Numbered from the stretch's first letter, positions 1 to 9,120 are shown. The stretch is DNA of 64,000 nucleotides from Dictyobacter vulcani (GCF_008974265.1 NZ_BKZW01000004.1:476078-540077), one strand, 5' to 3'. Notes: a model not told the origin generated them from the letters alone. Numbers and translations are program-made.

Positions 1-144
1 ATCCTCATCTGAGTACAGTCGGTGTCCTGCCTCGGTATGCTCAGAGGGGGAGAGCAGACCCACTTTGTCATAAAAACGTAAGGTCCGTGGTGTTACGGCA
101 GCCTTCTGCGCAAATTGACTGGTCGTATAGTGTTTGTGATCCAC
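1..144 (-). CDS. MerR family transcriptional regulator, N-terminal fragment
   Basis: The first 48 codons of a MerR-type DNA-binding domain run off the left edge of the window. A GTG start at 142-144 is preceded on the minus strand by a strong AAAGGAGG ribosome site. The translation has the family pattern: a helix-turn-helix (TSQFAQKAAVTPRTLRFYD) followed by the wing start KVGLLSPSEHTEAGHRLYSDED. MerR proteins bind an overlong promoter spacer and respond to a ligand bound by the C-terminal part, which lies outside this window, so the inducer cannot be guessed. The family call is firm; the function of the complete protein is unknown. Confidence 0.85.
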   Translation of the reverse strand, partial: MDHKHYTTSQFAQKAAVTPRTLRFYDKVGLLSPSEHTEAGHRLYSDED

Positions 145-178
145 GCTTTTCCTCCTTTTATTCGAAATTATACGGTAT

Positions 179-340
179 GACGCGTGTGGCGCTCTCTCCA
201 CGGATGATTCGCTGCTTTTCTCCACCTATTTTTATGGTCACAAAAGCGCTTCACCGAAACCTATTGGCGACGAGCGCTGCCGGTACGGCTTGCTCATGCG
301 TGGGGAGGTCGCAGCGACAGGCGCTGCCGGTACGGGGGAT
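179..340. repeat. Foldback repeat family A, partial copy with REP hairpins
   Basis: This holds the right half of repeat family A: GTGTGGCGCTCTCTCCACGG, then CGCTTCACCGAAAC and CTATTGGCG, followed by a REP-type palindrome (GAGCGCTGCCGGTACGG) and a second one at about 306-335. The left arm is missing. The downstream minus-strand gene reads into it and takes its stop codon from it. Confidence 0.75.
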
Positions 341-2032
341 GTATAGCGAGTAGTTTTCGTATTTTATGTAGCGGTATTTCTGTAGCTGGTTTGTTTGCGT
401 TTGTTGTTTGATGAAGTTTAAGTCGTGTTTGGATCTATATGGGAAAACATACGCGGGCCTGGATGCTTTCTTGACGGCGAGGTGATATGGGGGATAGCGA
501 TTCATACCCGGCGTGAGGTCTTCATTCAGGACGCTACACATGATCTTTTCGTTGCTCTGGAAGATCAGGCGATTACATGTCCAGTATTCCGAGTAGATGT
601 GTGTGGCTTTGAGTGTTTGTAGACGCTGAATCAGGTTTGCCTGGTGTACAGAAAATTGTTGGGCCGTCGTAATATCGGCAAATGCTTCAACGATTCCGGA
701 TAAGAACATGCAGAAGATGAGTAGGAACAGACAGATGCGGCTCAGGAAGAGCATGCCTCCCGGTATGGTCCTGAATTGCAGTTTGTGTGGCCAGAGTGGC
801 CAGAGTATAACTGGAATGGATAGTAGCAGGCATACCAGATAGCGTGCGGCTAGCATGGGTGCTGAGGCCGCGGACATACTCGGGGCATAGATCAGGATGG
901 TAAGGCCGCAACTGAGCAGGATCATCAGACGGCTATACTCAAGGATTTGCCACTGGCGTGACTCGCGGCTTGCACTGTCTGGATTTTTTCTTTCCTGCAG
1001 AATTTTGTGGACGGCCTTCCAGCAAGCCAGGGTCCATAAGAGCAGATAGCCAAGGCTCCAACAACTTTGCAGGACTGTGCAGGCGGCATCCATCGTTCCG
1101 AGGATTGGTAGGGCGTTTGCAGGACATACATTCGGGTAGCCGGTGGCGACCGGGATGCTGATGAAGAATGTTCCAGCGAGCTTGTGGAGCAGTGTATAAC
1201 TTTTGCCATCGCTCGCGTTGACAAAGCCAGCCATATTGGCGAAGGTACTCTGGTCGAATGGGGCCACAAGATTATGGATGATCACTGGCGCTATGCCGAT
1301 AACAAAGCCCGCCAGCAGCCATAAGCCTGCTGATGATCGGAGCTGTTTTTGGGAAAGAGCAGGATGATTAGCAGGCCGTACATACAAATGGGAGAATTAA
1401 AAATCAATCCAGAGTGAAATACCACTCAATAAACCAAATAAAGCATACAAAAATCTGCGCTGTTGCAGGCTTCTTTCATCATCGGACCAGACTATTTTTA
1501 CGACGAGTATACAGAGAAGTATGGCCAGTAGTGGCAGTTCAGGATAGCCACCAATTGCTTTTAATTGACGCGCAATAATTTCTTTTGAGCCAAGGCACAG
1601 TAACAGACTGCTAAACACGGCAAATTTTTGGCTGGAGAGGAAGCGTGTATGGAAGAAGAGAGCAATGACAAAACAGGCATAAAATAATAAGAGACCTATC
1701 CGCAAACCGACTAAGGATGGTCCTGTGAGTAGAAAAAACGGCGCGGCTACATATGCTTCGATCGCTCCCATATAGCCCTGACCATAAAACATGAGCGGCC
1801 ACTCCCGCTGCTGTGCAATGTGCCGGGCCATCAGCGCCATGGTGGCTTCATCGCTATTGGTCACTGGCCAGTTATTGCTGATCAGTAGCAGGCGGCCGAT
1901 AGTTGCAAGCAAGACCATACCGATAACCAGCCAGACGATATAATTTTTCGGGGTCTTTTTTTGCGTTATCGTCATAAATTTTGTGTAGAGATTTTTCTGT
2001 GTGGATAAAGGTTGATCGGCGCTCTTTATCAT
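251..2032 (-). pseudogene. Polytopic membrane glycosyltransferase (GT39/ArnT-like), frameshifted
   Basis: Two consecutive open frames (1397-2032 and 251-1387) read as one membrane protein of roughly 590 residues. The N-terminal part has a signal-anchor, then the loop NSDEATMALMARHIAQ and GQGYMGAIEAYV, which resembles the acidic first loop of lipid-linked-sugar glycosyltransferases (D/E pair in loop 1), followed by several hydrophobic helices. The frame breaks near 1390-1410 after SLWIDF; the missing LILPFVCT and GLLIILLFP segments appear in the two other frames, so at least two indels lie within about 30 bases. The second part continues with membrane helices and ends in a soluble domain. Its last 20 or so residues (SACRCDLP..VANRFR) are encoded by the family A repeat. 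The start at 2032 has no convincing ribosome site; 1975 is an alternative. Substrate unknown. Confidence 0.6.
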
Positions 2033-3024
2033 AATCTATAAATGCTTTCTTTCTCTATTTGTATATAGCCAAAAAAGCTCTTTTGGGGCCAGGTTTTTCT
2101 ATGATAAAACAGCCGCCAGCAAAAAGCAACGCATGGTCCGTCCAGACGAGATTTGGTCATCCATCTTCAGGCCGGGCTAGCCCTTGCATATCGCGTAGAG
2201 TTTGGTGGTACAGGTATACTTATTTTAGTCGCATCTGCTGGCCACATACGTAAATATGCGTACGCAGATAGCAGGAAAAATAGGCCAAAATGATGATTGC
2301 TGGCAATGTGTTTGTATGCTATACTAGGCGCATAAACTGAATCTCGCTTGATTGGTGAGGATGTGTTGAGGATGAATTTCAAGAGATTTTTGGTGTTACA
2401 TATTATTGGTCGGTCATTGACTCTGCAATCTCCTCTTGACTCTACTCCTTTCCAGAACAGCCTGGCTGTTCTTTTTGCGACGTACAAAGACAATCTTCTG
2501 CCTGACAGATACGACACGCTACCAGGATCGATAGAATCTGGTGAAGCGGGTTGCTACTGATGATCTTGAGGCAACAGAGTGATGTGGAAAGTCGTTGATG
2601 CCGGTGATCCCCCGCGCTGGTATCTCGGTCCTGGCATGGCGTGTTTTTCGCTCCAGTTGGATCGACTTTTTCGCAGGTGCTTATGTGTGCATACATGCAG
2701 GCTAGATTGGCTCATGTGCTCTTACCAATCTCTATACAATTCAGATGTTTTTGTTGTAATGCGCGATGCCTTGACGCTGTGACAGACAGGCGCAGGCAAA
2801 GCCAAAAAAAAAGGCGTGCTGGTAGAGGTAATAATGATCTGTCAAATCCCAACCTCTGCCGGCACCAAACTGCCTGATAAAGAGCATACCATTGTCGGCT
2901 CAAACGGTCAAGGAATTTACCATGATCGTTTCCGAAAATACTCCTTATCAGGCATAGTATGCCCCTGCGGGTTATTAATATGTAACCTTATAGGGCGTTG
3001 GATGTCAAAAAGGGGATGTGGAAG
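2033..3024. other. No recognisable gene
   Basis: About 1 kb between the broken glycosyltransferase and the replication-like gene. Short open frames occur on both strands but none has a good ribosome site or a recognisable motif. One GATCTGTCA half-site at 2836-2844 matches half of the iteron found inside the next gene. It may be decayed mobile-element DNA. Confidence 0.5.
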
Positions 3025-3195
3025 ATGAGTGTATGTGTATCTGTGATTGATCCAACCGAGCTGGTCGAAGGAAGCTTGAGCCGTGATTACTGTTTTGGGA
3101 CAGACCAGTCTGAACTGGCGCTGATTCCGCTGGCGGTCGAGCTCTGGTATCCGAGACCGAGATTACTGAATGGCAATATTCCTTTATTCGGATGA
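3025..3195 (+). CDS. Short ORF overlapping the start of the replication-like gene
   Basis: A 56-residue frame begins at an ATG after GGGGATGTGGAAG and ends in an ATGA overlap with the following ORF (stop 3193-3195, next ATG 3192). No domain is recognised. Two readings are possible: a small translationally coupled protein, or the true N-terminus of the replication protein separated by a frameshift. The second is attractive because the downstream gene has a clear frameshift at its other end and because the ATG at 3192 has no ribosome site of its own. Confidence 0.35.
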   Translation: MSVCVSVIDPTELVEGSLSRDYCFGTDQSELALIPLAVELWYPRPRLLNGNIPLFG

Positions 3196-4648
3196 TTTTA
3201 TTGACTGCCGGCTGTGCGCGGCCAGTGCGCCGACTGGCGTTTCTGGCGTTGATCCGGCGCTATCGCCTCTCTGAGCGCCAGATCCGGCGTCACCTGGATG
3301 CGCTGGTCCGAAAGGGACTGCTATTCATCTATGACTGCTATGACGAATGTGGACGCCGCACAACCTACCATGATTTTGATTGCACTCCATTCCTGCAAAA
3401 AATCGCCGCCCTGGCCGCCGCCCATCAATCTCATGTAGATGTCACTGACAGATCTGACAATGCCGCCGTAGATGTCACTGGCAAAACTGACAATGTTGTC
3501 GCGAATGTCTGTGACAGATCTGACAATGAGGATTATTCAGTGACAGATCTGTCAGCGCCAGCCGTGGTTTTGAGCTCAATGACAGATCTGTCAACGAGCG
3601 ATAACTCTTCTTTTTTTTCGTCTTCGAATAATTCGAATTCGAAATATATTAATAACTATAATAATAATTATAATATCTCGAATTCGAAACATACGCATGA
3701 AGACACATTTGTCACTGATGTGTGTATGTTTGCCAGTGCTGAACAGGTTTCTTGCTCTGCAGTGGTTCCCGCAACGCTTGCTCAAACAAGCGATCTACCA
3801 GACATCCCCCAATCTGCAAAATATTCTGCCGCCAAAGCAGTCGAGCAAGCAGTAGCGAGCAAGCAGTATATGCGGCCAGGCCAGCCCGCCGAGCCCACGC
3901 GGACAGCAGACAAGTCAAAGCCGGTAGCGAAAACAAAGCCGGAGCGTGAGCCTATCCAGGCGTTACTGACGGCAAGCTGGAAGTCCTCGGAGGCGCCACT
4001 GCCGATGAACGGTACCGTTGCCATAAACCATATCTCGCACGAGCTAGGAGACAACGCGAACCGCTCATCGCGCACGTGGGCCCACAAGCTGTATCGCCAT
4101 CTGCTGCAGATCAACCAGCTAGACGACGAATACAGCCTGGACAATCCTGACCTCTACTTTGCCGAACTGGTGCTGGACATCCGTGAGCGTCTGCGTGGCG
4201 TGAAGTTCCGCTGCAAGAACGCGCAGGGCGGTCCCAATGGCATGCCGCTCTTCTTCACCGAACTGGAGCGCGAGATCCTGCAACTCGTCGAGCGCGTGCG
4301 CGCCCTGCGCGAACAGGATCCAGCCGAGCTTGCCCAGCCATCCAGCTATCGGGCGCAGCAGGAAAAATTCTGGGGACATCGTCAGGAGTCCGAGGACACT
4401 GCTCTCTCCCTGATCGATGAATACCAGATCGGGACGCAGATTGCTCAATATAGTTTTACCGATCAGCAACTGGCGGACGAGATGCGTCGTTTAGGGCAGC
4501 CCTGGATCCCCGAGAAGAGCAGGAACTGCTGTCCGGCCGTCTGCCTGCTGACCTGCGCGAGCAGATCGCGACCGGAGTACGGCAGGGCCTCTACTACGAG
4601 GAAATCGACCGTCAGCTAGCTATGCGTGGCCAGCGTGCGGTCCGGTAA
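3192..4648 (+). CDS. Replication-initiator-like winged-helix protein with internal iterons (frameshifted C-terminus)
   Basis: The N-terminal ~75 residues look like a winged helix-turn-helix (LSERQIRRHLDALVRKGLL, then a hairpin with CGRRTTYHDFDCTPF). Residues ~80-135 contain degenerate VTDRSDN/VTDLS repeats, then an Asn/Ser-rich linker (about 135-165), then a long polar region and a helical C-terminal domain. The repeats and linker follow from the DNA: palindromic iterons and an AT-rich block sit here (separate entry). This arrangement, an origin embedded in the initiator gene, is known for lambdoid gene O and some plasmid initiators. The 475-codon frame runs into nonsense after ~4500; the other frame continues sensibly (LDPREEQELLSGRLPADLRE..) to a TAA at 4646-4648, so one indel near 4495-4505 is implied. 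A DEDD exonuclease follows 50 bases later. A replication role is inferred from layout, not from a recognised named family. Confidence 0.6.
3441..3692 (+). other. Candidate replication origin: five iterons plus AT-rich unwinding-like block, inside a gene
   Basis: Sites based on the palindrome TGACAGATCTGTCA begin at 3446, 3479 (degenerate), 3512, 3541 and 3580, with start-to-start spacings 33, 33, 29 and 39. The last two are perfect palindromes. Immediately after, 3631-3690 is 49/60 A+T in an otherwise GC-rich neighbourhood and carries two copies of TCGAATTCGAAA. Iterons flanked by an AT-rich element inside an initiator gene are the hallmark of lambda-O-type origins (established knowledge); activity here is inference. 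Confidence 0.55.
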
Positions 4649-4698
4649 GTGTGTAGTTGCAGTTTTTGTGTGGAATTGATGAAGAGGATAAAAAAGCT

Positions 4699-5247
4699 AT
4701 GACGACCCAACACGTGATGCCGATCCGGCAAAGCTTTCCCCGCTGGTGCCGTAGTTTACAGGAGCGCACCGACTGGGTGTTACTGGATACCGAGAGTTTT
4801 GTCCTGCCGTCTCAGCGCTCCGAGGCCATCGCCATCGCCGTCGTGGATGCGCAGGGGCAGATCCTGTTTGAGCGGATGTTTCAGCCCTGTGCCGTGGATC
4901 CGGACAGTGAGCGCGAGCAGGACCTGGATGATCTGCTGATCTTCGCGCAACTCTGGTCTGACCTCAACGATGTCCTGCTTGGCAAAACCATCATCAGCTA
5001 CGGTGCGGCCTACAACTCACAACTCCTGATGCGCACCGCCGCCCTGCGCCATGTCAGCATGCCCGGCTATACCTGGCACTGCGCCATGGTTGCCTACGCC
5101 GAATACAAAGCCCGGGCAGGCCAACCGCGCGGAACCTACTGCTGGCCACGGCTGGCCCACATCTGCCAGAGCCAGCCCCAACGTGGCACCCTGGCCCTCG
5201 CCGACGCCATGGCCACCCTCAACCTCATCCGCGCCGGCGCCCTGTAG
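4699..5247 (+). CDS. 3'-5' exonuclease, DnaQ-like DEDD fold
   Basis: A 182-residue protein with the three exonuclease motifs of the DEDD superfamily: motif I LLDTES (Asp and Glu), motif II around ISYGAAYNSQLL, and motif III HICQ..LALADAMATL with a conserved Asp. Such proteins remove 3' nucleotides from DNA or RNA with two metal ions. The ATG at 4699 was chosen because GAAGAGG lies about ten bases upstream; an earlier in-frame ATG (4657) lacks one. In motif II the usual Asp is replaced in YNSQLL, so activity is not certain. It sits 50 bases behind the replication-like gene in the same orientation, suggesting a two-gene replication module. The next sequence is a family A repeat that starts right at the stop codon. 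Confidence 0.75.
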   Translation: MTTQHVMPIRQSFPRWCRSLQERTDWVLLDTESFVLPSQRSEAIAIAVVDAQGQILFERMFQPCAVDPDSEREQDLDDLLIFAQLWSDLNDVLLGKTIISYGAAYNSQLLMRTAALRHVSMPGYTWHCAMVAYAEYKARAGQPRGTYCWPRLAHICQSQPQRGTLALADAMATLNLIRAGAL

Positions 5248-5494
5248 CGGCAACCTTGAAGGCTAATACGTTTCACTTAGCGCTATGTTGAGAGATGGTT
5301 CGACGTGACGAGCAAGCCAGGTGTCCGTCGAGAGGGCGCCACACGCGGAGGCCGCCCTGCGCAACGCAGCAGGGCGGCCTCCGCGTGTGGCGCCTCTCGA
5401 CGGACGATCCGCTGCTTTTTTTCACCCTATTTTTTATGGTCACAAAAGCGCTTCACCGAAACGTATTGGCGCTTGCCGCTGCCGGTACGATTTG
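5248..5494. repeat. Foldback repeat family A, compact copy with near-perfect 38-bp hairpin
   Basis: Outer ends are CTAATACGTTTCACTTAG (about 5262-5279) and CACCGAAACGTATTGGCG (about 5453-5470). Inside, 5323-5360 and 5369-5405 form a hairpin with an 8-base loop and one bulged G, containing GGCGCCACACGCGGAGG in one arm and its complement in the other. This is the shortest, cleanest copy of the family and likely forms a cruciform. It begins at the exonuclease stop codon. Confidence 0.85.
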
Positions 5495-5521
5495 ACATTT
5501 CATTCTGGGGGTGTTATGCTA

Positions 5522-5542
5522 TTACCGAACAATGTACGGAAA
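5522..5542. promoter_or_regulatory. TetR operator in the promoter of the tetR gene
   Basis: The 21-base site has half-sites TTACCG and CGGAAA around ACAATGT. It matches, with two or three changes, the perfectly symmetric site at 6187-6207 before the patatin gene. It lies 17 bases ahead of the tetR ATG, the expected place for autorepression. Confidence 0.75.
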
Positions 5543-5558
5543 AAGTGAGGTGTTCGGA

Positions 5559-6173
5559 ATGGCAGAGAAGCAAACGCCTCGCGAGCGGCGTAGGGCCAGA
5601 ACGGCTCAGGCTATCCTTGATGCGGCCCTCGCCATTATTGCTGAGCAGGGTCTGCAGGCTCTCTCGATCCGCGAGATTGCGCAGCGTATCGAATATAGTC
5701 CATCGGGCCTCTATGAGTATTATGCGAGCAAGGACGAGATCCTGGATGCGCTTATTGCTCAGGGGCTTGCACAGTTGAATGAGATGCTCGCGCACGTGCC
5801 GTCTGGGGAGAGCGCAAGCGAGTGGCTTTTTGCCATCGGAGAGGCCTATCTGGCCTTTGCCCGTGAGCACGAGCAGCTTTATGCGCTCATCTTCGGGCAT
5901 ATCTTTTCGCCATCTGGACTGGTAACCAGCCTCGATCAACTGCAGCACAATTCGGCCTATGGCCAGTTGCGCCACTGTATCCAGACGGGTGTGGAGCGTG
6001 GAGCGTTTATTCTCCCTTCCGGGGAAAGCATTGAGCAGCAGGTCTATAGTACCTGGGCTTTACTGCATGGACTGGCCATGTTACGCATGACACGTGTGAG
6101 CGCTGTTACAGGGATCGACGCCATCAACCAGCAGGTGCTCCGTTCGGCTTTTGCGCACTTGAACCGTGCATGA
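5559..6173 (+). CDS. TetR/AcrR family transcriptional repressor
   Basis: A 204-residue regulator. Residues ~8-55 form the TetR DNA-binding domain (RRARTAQAILDAALAII, LSIREIAQRI, SPSGLYEYYASKDEIL), and the remaining helical part is the ligand/dimer domain of the WHG type. The ATG at 5559 follows GTGAGGTG at good spacing; an in-frame ATG at 5511 lies upstream of the operator and is unlikely. Two matching palindromes, one before this gene and one before the adjacent patatin-like gene, indicate that it represses both. The inducer cannot be read from sequence, but a lipid or fatty-acid-like effector would fit the target. Confidence 0.85.
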   Translation: MAEKQTPRERRRARTAQAILDAALAIIAEQGLQALSIREIAQRIEYSPSGLYEYYASKDEILDALIAQGLAQLNEMLAHVPSGESASEWLFAIGEAYLAFAREHEQLYALIFGHIFSPSGLVTSLDQLQHNSAYGQLRHCIQTGVERGAFILPSGESIEQQVYSTWALLHGLAMLRMTRVSAVTGIDAINQQVLRSAFAHLNRA

Positions 6174-6186
6174 TTTTTTTTATTCA

Positions 6187-6207
6187 TTACCGTACAATGT
6201 TCGGTAA
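6187..6207. promoter_or_regulatory. TetR operator in front of the patatin-like gene
   Basis: A perfect 21-base palindrome: arms TTACCGTACA and TGTTCGGTAA around a central A (with the expected T/A exchange at one symmetric pair). It repeats the site ahead of tetR and lies about 50 bases upstream of the patatin ATG. Confidence 0.8.
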
Positions 6208-6256
6208 AAGTATACTGTTCTTTACGCTAAATCTAGAAATATGAGGGAATGTAACG

Positions 6257-7111
6257 ATGGCAACACATGCATTAGTACTTGGCGGTGGAGGTGTAGCTGG
6301 AATTTCCTGGCAGACTGGCATACTGGTGGGACTGGCTGAGGCCGGGATCGATGTCCGTAACGCTGATCTATTTCTGGGAACTTCGGCTGGTGCCAATGTG
6401 GCCGCGCAGATCACCAGTGGCCGGTCGTTTGAGGAACTCTTCCAGCGCCAGGTTGATCCAGCGTTACAGGCTCATGAACTGGCGCCGCAGGCGGATTTCC
6501 AGAAGATGATCGCTGACTTCACCCGTGTCCTGAATGGAGGCGGAAGCAGTGCAGAGATCCTGCAACGTATCGGCGCTCTGTCGCTAGCTGCTCCGACATT
6601 GCCTGAGGACCAACGCCGCGAGGTGGTTGTCTCACGCCTGCCAGTGCATAGCTGGCCCCAAAATCGCCTGGCTATCGTGGCGGTTGACGCCTTCAGCGGT
6701 GAGCGCACTACCTTCACCAGTGAGTCTGGAGTTGAATTAGTGGATGCGGTAATGGCCAGCAGCGCAGTGCCCTATGTCTGGCCTCCAACCACCATCAATC
6801 AGAGCCGCTATATCGATGGCGGTTGTTATTCGATGGCCAATCTGGACCTGGCCGCAGGCCTCGATAAGATCCTGGTACTCCAGCCCGAGGTCCCTGCCTT
6901 TGCCGTCATGGAAAGTCTGGAGCAGCAGATCAAGCGCCTGCAGAGCCAGGGAGCGCAGATAGAAGTGATTGCTGCTGATGAAGCCATGAAGACCGCCCTG
7001 GCCGCCGTCGGAGGCAACGCGCTTGATCCCTCCCTGCGAGCCACCGCCGCCAAACTGGGCCGTGAGCAGAGCCGTAATGAGGTGGCACGCGTGGCCGCCC
7101 TGTGGCAATAA
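6257..7111 (+). CDS. Patatin-like phospholipase
   Basis: A 284-residue serine lipid acyl hydrolase. The glycine-rich oxyanion loop GGGGVAG is at residues 9-15, the nucleophile elbow GTSAG at 41-45 (Ser43), and the dyad Asp in the DGG motif at about residue 187 (YIDGGC). These are the complete catalytic elements of the patatin family, which hydrolyses phospholipid or neutral-lipid esters. No signal peptide is seen, so it is probably cytosolic. The start follows GAGGGAATGTAACG. The gene is directly downstream of tetR with its own operator, so it is probably induced when the regulator binds its ligand. Confidence 0.9.
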   Translation: MATHALVLGGGGVAGISWQTGILVGLAEAGIDVRNADLFLGTSAGANVAAQITSGRSFEELFQRQVDPALQAHELAPQADFQKMIADFTRVLNGGGSSAEILQRIGALSLAAPTLPEDQRREVVVSRLPVHSWPQNRLAIVAVDAFSGERTTFTSESGVELVDAVMASSAVPYVWPPTTINQSRYIDGGCYSMANLDLAAGLDKILVLQPEVPAFAVMESLEQQIKRLQSQGAQIEVIAADEAMKTALAAVGGNALDPSLRATAAKLGREQSRNEVARVAALWQ

Positions 7112-7169
7112 ATCCAGGAAAAACGAGCAAATCAGGCCCAATGGACGCATGAGCAAGCAACGTTCCGTG

Positions 7170-7316
7170 ATCGCAGCGACCAGCGCTAATACGTTTCGGT
7201 TAGCGAGACGTTGAGAGATGGTTCGACGTGACCAGCAAGCCAGGTGTACGTGGAGAGGGCGCCACAAAAGCGCTTCAACGAAAAATATTGGCGACCAGCG
7301 CTGCCGGTACGTAGAA
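7170..7316. repeat. Foldback repeat family A, short copy
   Basis: Only outer parts are present: CGCTAATACGTTTCGGTTAG at left, the GTTCGACGTGACCAGCAAGC and GTACGTGGAGAGGGCGCCAC segments, then the right end AACGAAAAATATTGGCG with a REP palindrome ACCAGCGCTGCCGGTACG. The inner hairpin is deleted. Confidence 0.75.
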
Positions 7317-7351
7317 TTGTGAATAAGCTCACAATGGGACGGCAATAATTG

Positions 7352-7825
7352 TGACAAAAGCATAACCCGCCGCAAGCCGCTGTGGTTTAAACCCAGGCGG
7401 ATAGGCGGGTTTCTCGTGGGCTTTAGCCCTTGCTTGTTGCATAGAATGCATGGTTGGATTATACTGCATAGGTGCAACGAAGGCACGACAGCACAGGCTG
7501 TACGGCCTTAGGAAGTGTTGCCAGGCAAAATCGTTCAAGAAAAGCCTCCCACTGATGCATGCATCAGTTTTCGAAAGAGAAAGGTGTTCACCCTTTCCAG
7601 GTCGCCAAACACCCGACGTTGGCTGCACACCCGTCGGGTACGGCATGAAACGGTGAACAGGCATGGCACCGCCCTTCAAGCGAGCAGATGTGTGGATCTG
7701 TGCTTGAGTGTATTCCTCACCCACTACGGTCTTCAACGAGTTGCCTCAACGAGGCACCGACTCAGGGGGCCGACTACGTAGGAGTGCAAGAAGCCGCCGC
7801 CCCTTCAGGGCGTGCGGAGTGTCAC
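7352..7825 (+). mobile_element. IS200/IS605-type element reduced to its ends (no transposase)
   Basis: The left end has a stem AACCCGCC (7364-7371) with GGCGGGTT (7404-7411). The right end has the hairpin GCCCcttcaGGGC within 7795-7816 followed by GGAGTGTCAC, a typical right terminus of this family. The left ~71 bases recur at 63930-64000 with three substitutions and one indel, and both copies are preceded by TGAC, a plausible target. No tnpA or tnpB frame survives in the ~470 bases, though the right portion may retain the guide-RNA-like end of a tnpB element. The element is therefore non-autonomous. Confidence 0.65.
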
Positions 7826-7899
7826 GGTATTGGCATTCTTGTATGTAGGGTATGTGGGAATCTTTAATACTATGGAAAATAGTGAAAGAAGATATGATT

Positions 7900-9114
7900 A
7901 TGAACATGGATAGAATGCCAATACGTATAACTTTGCTTCCATTATGGCTGCTAGCTGTGGTGCTGATTCTGGCACTGGCGGCCTGTGCGAATACCGGGAC
8001 GACTGATGTGCCGTCTGCGACGGTAACCTCGACGCCAGCACCTACCTCTGCTACGCAGAAGATTCCGACGACGGCTGTGAAGGTGGCTTCAAATCCAGGT
8101 ACATCAAAGCCTACTTTGGCACTGACTGCTATTCGTATGCTGGACCAGCATAATGGTTGGGCGTTGACGGCCAGTTCTATTCTGAAGACGGCGGATGGTG
8201 GCGCGCATTGGAAGGATGTGACGCCGGCAAATGCTGGTCTCAATCAGTATGCGAAGGGCCAGTTCATGAATGGGCAATATGCCTGGATTGCGGTTGGGCC
8301 TTATCAGATGCAGGAGGGCGCGGGCATTGTTGTGCTGCGTACCGCTGATGGTGGCGCAAGCTGGCAGCGCTCAAAAATTAATGATCCGTTGGTGAGTATC
8401 GTCGATGTTCCACATTTCCTGAATGCTCAGCAGGGCTGGTTAGAGATATCCGCTATGCCCGATGCCGGTCACTCCGAATCCGATATCTGGCATTCAATGG
8501 ATGGCGGCCAGACCTGGAGTAAGATTGCGACCAATGTTGAAAACAACGGCCTGTACCTGGGCCATGTCACGGGCATCTCGTTCAACGATGCGCAGAATGG
8601 TATTGCTGCCGGTGATCGTGGCACTGGTGGGGATAATAGCGTGCCATCGTTGGCGCTGACCCATAATGGTGGTCAGTCGTGGCAGGTGCTCTTGCTACCG
8701 CATGTGTTGGGTGGCTATATGGGGCTCGCGAATCAATCGCAGCCGCCGGTCTTCTTTGGCAATGTTGTTTTTCTACCTGTATTTGTGAGCACCCACACTG
8801 GTAATCTATTGATCCTGTATCGTTCAAATGATGGTGGACAGAACTGGGTTCAGACCAGCCCGGCGCATATCTTTGCCAGGAATACGTATGTGCTGGATGT
8901 CAATCATGCCTGGGCGACTGATAGTCAGAGCGGGAAGCTCTATCGCACCCGCGATGGTGGCGGTAACTGGTCCGCTGTCTCCAATAGCGCTTACAAGCTC
9001 GGTGCATTGAGTTTTACGGATGCCAATACCGGCTGGGGCATCGCTGGCCAGCAGCTCTTGCATACCAGCGACGGTGGCGCGAGCTGGCAGCCAATCCATT
9101 ATGCCATCGCCTGA
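7900..9114 (+). CDS. Lipoprotein with seven Asp-box (BNR/YCF48-like) repeats
   Basis: A 404-residue exported protein. A signal peptide (LLPLWLLAVVLILALAAC) ends in a lipobox LAAC, so the mature protein should be lipid-anchored outside the cell. A Thr/Pro/Ser-rich linker follows, then a beta-propeller built of seven S/T-x-D-G-G-x-x-W Asp-boxes (ADGGAHW, ADGGASW, MDGGQTW, HNGGQSW, NDGGQNW, RDGGGNW, SDGGASW). Such propellers resemble sialidase or photosystem assembly factor folds, but no catalytic residues can be assigned, so binding or scaffold roles are as likely as enzymatic ones. The ATG at 7900 is chosen for its distance to AAAGAAG; ATGs at 7852, 7894 and 7906 are alternatives. It converges with the next gene, leaving six bases between stops. 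Confidence 0.85.
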   Translation: MNMDRMPIRITLLPLWLLAVVLILALAACANTGTTDVPSATVTSTPAPTSATQKIPTTAVKVASNPGTSKPTLALTAIRMLDQHNGWALTASSILKTADGGAHWKDVTPANAGLNQYAKGQFMNGQYAWIAVGPYQMQEGAGIVVLRTADGGASWQRSKINDPLVSIVDVPHFLNAQQGWLEISAMPDAGHSESDIWHSMDGGQTWSKIATNVENNGLYLGHVTGISFNDAQNGIAAGDRGTGGDNSVPSLALTHNGGQSWQVLLLPHVLGGYMGLANQSQPPVFFGNVVFLPVFVSTHTGNLLILYRSNDGGQNWVQTSPAHIFARNTYVLDVNHAWATDSQSGKLYRTRDGGGNWSAVSNSAYKLGALSFTDANTGWGIAGQQLLHTSDGGASWQPIHYAIA

Positions 9115-9120
9115 GCATTC

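Noticed and set aside
2167..2517. 116-codon minus-strand ORF before the replication-like gene
   Set aside because: No ribosome site and no recognisable pattern; overlapping frames on both strands are equally long.
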